From NCBI GenBank assembly GCA_007361935.1, contig CP041667.1:558001-622000 (forward strand): a stretch of 64,000 nt of DNA. The letters are read 5' to 3'. Made by a program: the position numbers and the translations under genes. The DNA comes from Lachnospiraceae bacterium KGMB03038 (GTDB lineage Bacteria > Bacillota > Clostridia > Lachnospirales > Lachnospiraceae). The notes below the pieces were generated by a model that was not told the DNA's origin, ran no database searches, and saw only the letters and a program-made list of their open reading frames with translations. Below are positions 57,721 to 64,000 of the stretch, one piece after another. How positions within the stretch are numbered: the stretch's first letter is position 1; each line of letters opens with the position of its first letter.

Positions 57721-59229
57721 ATGCAAGATAAAGAACTTTTGTTAGGAATTGATATTGGAACCAGCGGCTGTAAAGTGACCTTGATCGATACAGACTGTAA
57801 TTTTGTGGGAGATGGCTATACCGAATATAAGACGTATCACCCTAACATCGGGTGGTCGGAACAAGATCCTGCGGACTGGTTCCCGGCCTTCATGAAAAGC
57901 TTTTATACAGCGTTGGAGAAAGGGAAAGTCCATCCACAACAGGTGGTGGCTCTAAGTCTGGATGCTTCTGCGCATAATATCGTTTTATTAGATGAAGATG
58001 ATCAAGTGTTAAGAAAAACGATCATGTGGACGGATACAAGAAGCACAGAAGAAACCGAATATATGATGGAACATTATAAAGATGAGATTTTTGAAATCGG
58101 TTACCAGATGCCAAGTCCTACATGGACGATGCTGCAACTAATGTGGATCAATAACCATGAGCCTGAGGTGCTGAAGAAAGCAAAAAGAGCAATGTTTGTG
58201 AAAGACTATGTACGTTACCAGCTTACAGGGACATGGACAACGGATCACATTGAGGCCCAGGGGAGTCTTCTTTTTGATAATAAAAACTGGTGCTGGTCAG
58301 ACGAACTTTGCCGAATCAGCAATGTGCCGATTTCTATTTTACCTCCGCTGGTAAAACCTACAGATATCGCGGGCTACATTACGGCTGAAGCCTCGTCTAT
58401 TACTGGAATCAAAGAAGGGGTTCCTGTTATTAATGGGTCAACAGATACCGCATTAGAGGCGTATTGTGTTGGAGCGATCAAAGAAAATAGCTGTGTTACA
58501 AAACTGGCGACTTCAGGAACAATTTATCTTTTCCGCCCGGAACCATATCCAAATCCCCAGGCGCTTACCTATTCTCATGTAGTAGAAGGACTGTGGTATA
58601 CCTGTCTGGCCACGTCTTCTGCGGCAGAAAGTTTAAGGTGGTATCGGGATACTTTCTGTAAGGAAGAATGGAAACAGGAGTGCCAAGGCGGAAGAAATAC
58701 ATATCAGCTTTTGGATGAAGAAGCAGAAAAGGTAGCTCCGGGATCGGAAGGGCTGTTTTTCCATCCGTATTTAATGGGAGAAAGATCACCCTATTGGGAT
58801 ACAACTTTGCGTTCCAGCTTTGTAGGGGCAACCGCACATCACGGGCGGGGACACTTTAACAGAGCTGTATTGGAAGGAGTTGCTTATTCCATTAGAGATA
58901 ATTTTGAATTGATCAAGAATGAAGTGGATATTCAAGAGGTTCGTATTGTAGGCGGAGGCGGGAAAAGCCCTCTCTGGCGTTCGATCATGGCAAATGTGCT
59001 TGATCGCCCGATCCTAAAGTTTGAAAACGATGATTCTTCTTACGGATCCGCACTTCTGGCGGGGGTAGGAGCTGGAGTTTTTGCTGGTCATGAAGAGGCT
59101 GTCGGCAAAGGGCTTCACTTAAAGGAAAAGGTAGAGCCAGATCCGGAGATCGCTAAAGAATACGAAAAATATTTCGAGATATATCGCCAGATTCATGATG
59201 TGCTGGAACCTATTTATAAAAAAATGTAA
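57721..59229 (+). CDS. FGGY-family carbohydrate kinase (xylulokinase-like)
   Basis: The 502-residue protein has IDIGTSGCKVTLID (~9-22), the FGGY N-motif MWTDTRS (~101), the substrate Asp in NGSTDTALEAYCVGA (~239) and the C-terminal VRIVGGGGKSPLWRSIMANV (~417). The best general match is xylulokinase or a related ketose kinase. GAGGTGGG precedes ATG 57721. Confidence 0.88.
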   Translation: MQDKELLLGIDIGTSGCKVTLIDTDCNFVGDGYTEYKTYHPNIGWSEQDPADWFPAFMKSFYTALEKGKVHPQQVVALSLDASAHNIVLLDEDDQVLRKTIMWTDTRSTEETEYMMEHYKDEIFEIGYQMPSPTWTMLQLMWINNHEPEVLKKAKRAMFVKDYVRYQLTGTWTTDHIEAQGSLLFDNKNWCWSDELCRISNVPISILPPLVKPTDIAGYITAEASSITGIKEGVPVINGSTDTALEAYCVGAIKENSCVTKLATSGTIYLFRPEPYPNPQALTYSHVVEGLWYTCLATSSAAESLRWYRDTFCKEEWKQECQGGRNTYQLLDEEAEKVAPGSEGLFFHPYLMGERSPYWDTTLRSSFVGATAHHGRGHFNRAVLEGVAYSIRDNFELIKNEVDIQEVRIVGGGGKSPLWRSIMANVLDRPILKFENDDSSYGSALLAGVGAGVFAGHEEAVGKGLHLKEKVEPDPEIAKEYEKYFEIYRQIHDVLEPIYKKM

Positions 59230-59251
59230 TGAATATACAAGGAGAATAAAC

Positions 59252-59926
59252 ATGAGTGTAAATTTAATCGCAATGCTGACCAATCATGATAAAACAGTGC
59301 CAAACGCAGTAGAAGTGTTCGAAGAGAATAAAGGAACAAAAACAAACTATTGGGGCTTCAAAGATATTGGAATCGAACTTTCTGAGGCAAAAAAACTGGT
59401 GGAACGGATGAAAGCGGAAGGGAAAGTGACCTTTTTAGAACCCTTGGTAGAAAGCGAAGAGGATTGTCTAAAGGCGGCACAGTTTGCGATTGACTGTGAA
59501 TTTGAGTATATGATCGGAATGGAATTTTATAAAAGTGTGGCAGATAAACTAAAAGGTACTGGGATTAAGTATTTCCCAACCTGCGGAAGAAGAGCCGGAA
59601 TTCCTCGTATGCTGTACGGAACCTGTCAAGAGATCATTGATGACGCAAAAGAAATACTTTCTTGCGATGGTGTTGAAGGAATCTGCCTGTCTGTATATCG
59701 CTATCAAGATGGGGACCCAGAAAAAATGGCAATGGAATTTTTGAAAAATATTGACAGTCCAATGATCATTACTGGAAGTATCGGAAACGATGAGAGATTA
59801 GAGTTTGTCAAAAAATTGAACCCCTGGGGCTTTACGATCGGTTCTGCGCTGTTTGATGATAGCTTTGGACATTATGATAAGATTGCGGATAAGATTGACG
59901 CTATTATGGAAAAGCTGGAGAAATAA
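59252..59926 (+). CDS. TIM-barrel aldolase-like protein, substrate unknown
   Basis: The 224-residue protein has beta/alpha repeats, and a C-terminal phosphate-binding pattern MIITGSIGNDERLEFVKKLN with PWGFTIGSALF, as in sugar-phosphate aldolases/epimerases. A YFPTCGRRAGIPRMLYGT segment is distinctive. It follows the kinase by 22 bases with AAGGAGAATAAAC. Cleavage of the kinase product is likely but unproven. Confidence 0.65.
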   Translation: MSVNLIAMLTNHDKTVPNAVEVFEENKGTKTNYWGFKDIGIELSEAKKLVERMKAEGKVTFLEPLVESEEDCLKAAQFAIDCEFEYMIGMEFYKSVADKLKGTGIKYFPTCGRRAGIPRMLYGTCQEIIDDAKEILSCDGVEGICLSVYRYQDGDPEKMAMEFLKNIDSPMIITGSIGNDERLEFVKKLNPWGFTIGSALFDDSFGHYDKIADKIDAIMEKLEK

Positions 59927-59976
59927 AATTTGTGGTAAATATTACATATTTATGTGGGTCACACAAATTTTATAAT
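59925..59976. promoter_or_regulatory. inverted repeat and -10-like box before the transporter genes
   Basis: AAAATTTGTG (59925-59934) is the reverse complement of CACAAATTTT (59962-59971). TATAAT at 59971-59976 overlaps it. It may be a terminator, operator or promoter of the transporter. Confidence 0.45.
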
Positions 59977-60097
59977 AGTGTTAACTTCAGACTGCCTGGA
60001 TATTTTGGATAAAAATACACCGCCATTTTTATCTGAGAGCGGGGAACGCTGTAAAAATATCCGGGTCGGCTGAAAAAAATCAAAGGAGGAAATCTTT

Positions 60098-61264
60098 ATG
60101 AAAAACAATCTGAGAAAGCGTATGGTATCTTTTTTGGTCGTGTGCATGATGGTTGTAGGACTTGCTGCCTGCGGAAGTGAGACCGAAGAGTCTGCAGGAG
60201 GTGAGTTAGGGGGAAACGAAGGAGACTTGGTGATAGGTCTTGACTGTCCGATGACAGGAGTAAACGCAAGCTTTGGTGAACAGCTCTCCTATGGAGCCCA
60301 GATGGCAATTGATGAAATCAATGAGGCCGGAGGAATCGATGGGAAAATGCTTGCCTTGGATGTACAGGATGACAAGTCTGATCCTAAGGAGGCGGCAACG
60401 ATCGCGACAAAATTTGTCGCAGATGATTCCGTTGTGGCTTCCCTGGGCTATTATAACAGTTCCTGTGGCCTTTCTGCCCTCCCGATCATCAATGAAGGAA
60501 AACTGGTAACTATTGTTACAGGATCTACACCTGATATTTCAGAACAGAATCAAGACTATGGTTTCAGGACAGAGCCTTCTGATGAACAGCAGGCGGTTTA
60601 TGCGGCTGATTGGATGGTGGAAGACGGTTGTGAAAAGGTCGCGGTTTTGTATGAGAGCACGGATTATGGAATGGGTCAGGAGAAAATCATCACAGAGGTT
60701 CTGGAAGAATCCGGAGCAGAAGTTGTATGTTCTGAAACATATATTTTAGGAGAAACAAAAGATTTTACAAATATCCTGACTAAAGTAAAGAATTCAGGAG
60801 CGGATTCCGTATTCCTTGCAGGAACATATACAGAAGGAGCCTTGATCGTAAAACAGATGAAATCTTTGGGAATGGATCTCCCGGCGTATTCATCATCATC
60901 TATGTTTGAAGTCGCATTTTTGGAAGCGGCAGGAGACGCTGCGGAAGGAGTGAAGGTTCAGGGAGTTCTGGTACCGGACGATCCTTCTGAAGTAAATCAG
61001 CAGTTCCAGCAGGCATACAAGGAAAAGTTCGGTGAGGATAAGACAGCAGGCACGTTTTCCGGACATGGATACGCAGGAGTGAAGATGCTGGCGGAAGCAA
61101 TCGAAAATGTGGGAACCGATCCGGATGCTATGGCAGAATATCTGGAGACAACCACTTTCGATACAGTATATGGAACGGTTCATTTTAATGAAACACATGA
61201 CCTGATGTTCGAATCCTTAAAACGTCTGGTTGTGGAAGATGGGAAATTTGTAGTTGTTGAGTAA
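60098..61264 (+). CDS. ABC transporter substrate-binding lipoprotein, LivK/amide type
   Basis: The 388-residue protein has a signal peptide with lipobox LAAC (Cys ~26) and a type I periplasmic-binding fold (GLDCPMTGVNASFGEQLSYG, then AQMAIDEINEAGGIDG). It captures substrate outside the membrane. The context with sugar-type enzymes hints at a ligand other than leucine. AAAGGAGG precedes ATG 60098. Confidence 0.9.
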   Translation: MKNNLRKRMVSFLVVCMMVVGLAACGSETEESAGGELGGNEGDLVIGLDCPMTGVNASFGEQLSYGAQMAIDEINEAGGIDGKMLALDVQDDKSDPKEAATIATKFVADDSVVASLGYYNSSCGLSALPIINEGKLVTIVTGSTPDISEQNQDYGFRTEPSDEQQAVYAADWMVEDGCEKVAVLYESTDYGMGQEKIITEVLEESGAEVVCSETYILGETKDFTNILTKVKNSGADSVFLAGTYTEGALIVKQMKSLGMDLPAYSSSSMFEVAFLEAAGDAAEGVKVQGVLVPDDPSEVNQQFQQAYKEKFGEDKTAGTFSGHGYAGVKMLAEAIENVGTDPDAMAEYLETTTFDTVYGTVHFNETHDLMFESLKRLVVEDGKFVVVE

Positions 61265-61305
61265 AGTAGTTATTTGAGTTCGTTATAAAGATTGGAGAAT
61301 AGCGT

Positions 61306-62184
61306 ATGGTTTTGCAAATTATAGTAAACGGACTTACGATGGGATGCGTATATGCTCTGATTGCACTGGGATACTCCATGGTTTATGGATGTTTGAAATT
61401 TATCAACTTTGCTCACGGGGATGTTTTTATGTGGGGCGCCTGTTTTGGCCTTATTTTTGCCAGAATGGGCGGAATCCCATTCCCCTTGGCGCTGATTTTA
61501 ACGATGGTTTGCACAGGTCTGTTAGGAGTGATACTTGAATTTTTGGCTTATCGTCGTTTGAGAAATGTTCCGCGAGTAGTAGTTACAGCAAGTGCTTTGG
61601 GAGCCTCTATTGTATTGTCTAATTTAGCGTTGGTTCTTGTTGGCGCGGAGACTTATTCCGTACCGCCGTTTTTTGAGACGCAATATTTTAATATTGGAGA
61701 TTTGGTAGTCAACAGCCTTCAATTGATCCTTTTGGGCTGCTCGATTGTGTTAATGCTTTTCCTAAATTGGTTCATTAATAAGAGTAAATGGGGGAAGGCA
61801 ATCCGGGCAACATCAGAAAACATGAGTGTGGCAAGTCTGATGGGAATCAATACGAACAAAATCATTAGTGTAACCTTTTTTATCGGCTCCGCTTTTGCCG
61901 GAGCGGCGGGGCTTTTAATTGGAATCTATTATGACGCTGTATATTCTACTATGGGCTATATGGCGGGTATGAAAGCCTTTACAGCAGCGGTTCTTGGTGG
62001 AATTGGAAGTATTCCGGGAGCGATGATCGGAAGCTTGATATTAGGGCTTGTAGAAAGCTTTGGAACAACCTATATTTCTTCCAGTATGGGTCCTGCAATT
62101 TCGTTTGCGATCTTGATTATTGTATTGCTTGTAAAACCAACGGGATTGATCGGTACTGGCGATACCCATTCGAATCGTGTGTAA
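61306..62184 (+). CDS. livH: branched-chain-type ABC permease (LivH)
   Basis: The 292-residue protein has ~8 membrane segments with GCVYALIALGYSMVYG at the start and the permease loop RATSENMSVASLMGINTNKI (~166-185). It is followed at once by LivM. Confidence 0.9.
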   Translation: MVLQIIVNGLTMGCVYALIALGYSMVYGCLKFINFAHGDVFMWGACFGLIFARMGGIPFPLALILTMVCTGLLGVILEFLAYRRLRNVPRVVVTASALGASIVLSNLALVLVGAETYSVPPFFETQYFNIGDLVVNSLQLILLGCSIVLMLFLNWFINKSKWGKAIRATSENMSVASLMGINTNKIISVTFFIGSAFAGAAGLLIGIYYDAVYSTMGYMAGMKAFTAAVLGGIGSIPGAMIGSLILGLVESFGTTYISSSMGPAISFAILIIVLLVKPTGLIGTGDTHSNRV

Positions 62185-62197
62185 GGGAGGAAGAGAA

Positions 62198-63217
62198 ATG
62201 AATTTAAAACATTTTTTGAAAAACCGCCGATTCCAGTTTGGGATTATACTTTTCATAGCGCTTGTTCTGCCGTTGTTTGTGAATAATGATTCCGTCAAAC
62301 ATGTGCTGATTATGGTGCTGTTATATGTAATATTAAGTTTAGGGCTGGAAGTGGCGCTTGGAGTTACGAATCTATTTTCACTTTGTCATGCGGCCTTCTA
62401 TGGAATGGGAGCTTATGTTTCTGCGCTGCTTTCCATCTACCTGGGATGGAACTTTTGGATCACGCTCCCCATTGCGGCGATTGCTGCGGGACTATTTGGA
62501 ATTCTGATCGGTTTGCCAGCGCTTCGAACAAATGGAGATTATCTGGCGATCGCGACCTTGGGGTTTGGAGAAATCTTTCGGCTTGTGTTAGTAAATGGCG
62601 GTGAATTCACAAGAGGACCAAGAGGACTTACTGGACTTTCCAGACCAGAATTATTCGGGCTAGATTTTACGAATCGAAATGTCTATTATTATTTGCTTTT
62701 GATTGTGGCTGTTATTATATTTCTAATTGTTTTTAATATTCCAAGGACATTTTTTGGACGTGCGCTGATGGCGATCCGAGACGATGAAGATGCGGCTGTA
62801 TTTATGGGAATTCGTATTTCAAAATATAAAGTATGCGCTTTTGCGATCAGCGGTTTGATCGCCGGAATCGCCGGAGCCTTTTATGCGCATTACATCTGCT
62901 ACATCAGCCCGGATACCTTTGTATATAATGACTCTATTACAATATTGACGATGGTGCTGATCGGAGGCGGAGGTACGGTTGTTGGTCCTGTTTTGGGAGC
63001 TGTTATCCTAACGATTCTTCCAGAATTATTAAGGTCCTTTGTGGAATACCGAATGCTGATTTACGGACTGGTTGTTGTGATCATGATGCAGATCAGGCCA
63101 ATGGGGATCATGGGACATCTGAATACGCGGACTTCTTATCTTGAATCATTGCTTCAAAGTATAAGGAAGAAGAATAAAAAAGATAAGGAGGTGGATGTAA
63201 ATGCTGCTGGAAATTGA
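62198..63217 (+). CDS. livM: branched-chain-type ABC permease (LivM)
   Basis: The 339-residue protein has ~9 membrane segments and the loop FGRALMAIRDDEDAAVFMGI (~186-205) contacting the ATPase. AAGGGAGG supports ATG 62198 rather than the frame from 62177. It overlaps livG by 17 bases. Confidence 0.9.
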   Translation: MNLKHFLKNRRFQFGIILFIALVLPLFVNNDSVKHVLIMVLLYVILSLGLEVALGVTNLFSLCHAAFYGMGAYVSALLSIYLGWNFWITLPIAAIAAGLFGILIGLPALRTNGDYLAIATLGFGEIFRLVLVNGGEFTRGPRGLTGLSRPELFGLDFTNRNVYYYLLLIVAVIIFLIVFNIPRTFFGRALMAIRDDEDAAVFMGIRISKYKVCAFAISGLIAGIAGAFYAHYICYISPDTFVYNDSITILTMVLIGGGGTVVGPVLGAVILTILPELLRSFVEYRMLIYGLVVVIMMQIRPMGIMGHLNTRTSYLESLLQSIRKKNKKDKEVDVNAAGN

Positions 63218-63980
63218 TCATATAACAAAATCATTTGGTGGTGTTGTTGCTGTAAATGATGTGTCAATGAGTGTAAAAGAAGGCAAGATTTTTAGTATTA
63301 TCGGACCCAATGGAGCGGGAAAAACAACATTGTTTAACTTGATCACAGGAGCTTACACACGGACTTCCGGAAAGATCATATTTGACGGAGAACAGATTGA
63401 CACCAAGAAACCATATGAAATCAGTTCCCTTGGGATTGCGCGTACGTTCCAGAATATTCGTCTGTTTAATACAATGACCGTATTGGAAAATGTTATGACG
63501 GGAATGCACAGCCGGATCAAGGCAAAAGATATTGAATCCTTTATTCCGGGACGATCCAGAAAAATTGAAGAAGAAATAGTCGAGAAGAGCATGGAAGCAC
63601 TAAGGATCGTTGGCTTGGAAAAGAAATACGCAGAGTATGGCGGAGCGCTTCCGTATGGCCAACAGAGAAGACTGGAGATTGCGAGAGCGCTTGTGAGCGA
63701 TCCGAAATTGCTGCTTTTGGATGAGCCGGCAGCAGGAATGAACATTAATGAATCCGCGGATTTGTTGTCTTTGATACGGTGGATCAATACAGACTTGAAA
63801 AAGACGGTTATTTTTATCGAACACAATATGAGAGTTGTTATGAATGTGTCGAATTATATTGTGGTATTGGATCACGGGACGAAGATCGCAGAAGGAGACC
63901 CAGAGGAGATCAGCAACAATCCAGTTGTCATTGAAGCATATTTGGGGGCAAAAAAAGAAGGAGGAAATGCAGATGCTTAA
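63201..63980 (+). CDS. livG: ABC transporter ATP-binding protein (LivG)
   Basis: The 259-residue protein has Walker A GPNGAGKTT (~35-43), Q-loop ARTFQNIRLF, signature YGQQRRLEIARAL (~152; QQ form typical of LivG), Walker B LLLLDEPAAGM and the H-loop EHNM. Confidence 0.93.
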   Translation: MLLEIDHITKSFGGVVAVNDVSMSVKEGKIFSIIGPNGAGKTTLFNLITGAYTRTSGKIIFDGEQIDTKKPYEISSLGIARTFQNIRLFNTMTVLENVMTGMHSRIKAKDIESFIPGRSRKIEEEIVEKSMEALRIVGLEKKYAEYGGALPYGQQRRLEIARALVSDPKLLLLDEPAAGMNINESADLLSLIRWINTDLKKTVIFIEHNMRVVMNVSNYIVVLDHGTKIAEGDPEEISNNPVVIEAYLGAKKEGGNADA

Positions 63981-64000
63981 AGTTGAACATTTAAGTGTGT
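63973..64000 (+). CDS. livF: start of LivF-type ATP-binding protein (cut by window end)
   Basis: ATG 63973 overlaps the livG stop and reads MLKVEHLSV, a usual LivF start. Confidence 0.7.

Overview
The window looks like a chromosome segment of a low-to-mid GC, spore-forming Clostridia bacterium, most likely a gut Lachnospiraceae. This is inferred from AGGAGG-type ribosome binding sites, the type III glutamine synthetase, a fused DhaK-DhaL kinase, an RlmL-type methyltransferase and the phage families present. It holds three blocks: host housekeeping genes (1-13735), a complete 40.2-kb siphovirus-type prophage in a tRNA-Lys gene (13689-53936), and a host carbohydrate-type catabolic cluster with a Liv-type ABC transporter (about 54-64 kb).

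Host block 1 carries the 3' end of a lipoate ligase gene, an SGNH esterase, dihydroxyacetone kinase, triosephosphate isomerase (opposite strand), a cell-wall amidase with a SPOR domain, an odd sigma-factor-like fragment, an ArsC/Spx-like protein, class II fructose-bisphosphate aldolase, GlnN, a DUF1700 membrane protein, a small Asn-rich protein, an operon of rRNA methyltransferase, dITPase and phosphodiesterase, and a six-tRNA operon (Pro, Gly, Arg, His, Gln, Lys) behind a consensus promoter.

The prophage is bounded by a perfect 52-bp direct repeat (attL 13689-13740, attR 53885-53936). From left to right it has the integrase, a PASTA lipoprotein, an S24-type repressor with divergent promoters and four operator boxes, small early genes including two opposite-strand cargo candidates, recombination genes (YqaJ, DUF1351, RecT, RusA), a replisome organiser, a helicase-methyltransferase fusion, a second tyrosine recombinase, a PAPS-reductase-like gene and a late-regulator-like gene. 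Then come terminase, portal, a MuF protein with an HExxH C-terminus, scaffold, capsid, tail, fiber, holin and endolysin genes, a serine recombinase and a small regulatory locus.

The strongest unusual system is a candidate invertible tail-fiber locus. The fiber gene (48088-48870) meets, stop codon against stop codon, a silent opposite-strand cassette with a different fiber C-terminus. The two are flanked by a 15-bp inverted repeat (48598-48612 and 49168-49182) in the same reading phase on both strands, and a serine recombinase lies about 2.5 kb away. A third near-copy of the repeat near attR also leads into an in-phase short tail. Other points are a MuF-metallopeptidase gene with a zinc-ribbon neighbour between terminators, a 42-codon ORF with a hairpin-masked ribosome binding site in the immunity leader, and 10-bp tandem repeats whose core recurs upstream of the integrase.

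Host block 2 has a divergent XRE/small-protein pair, a LysR regulator, and a rightward cluster of HAD phosphatase, MIF-like tautomerase, short-chain dehydrogenase, FGGY kinase, TIM-barrel aldolase-like protein and livKHMGF-type transporter genes. It reads as uptake, oxidation or isomerisation, phosphorylation and cleavage of an unidentified polyol, sugar or sugar acid.
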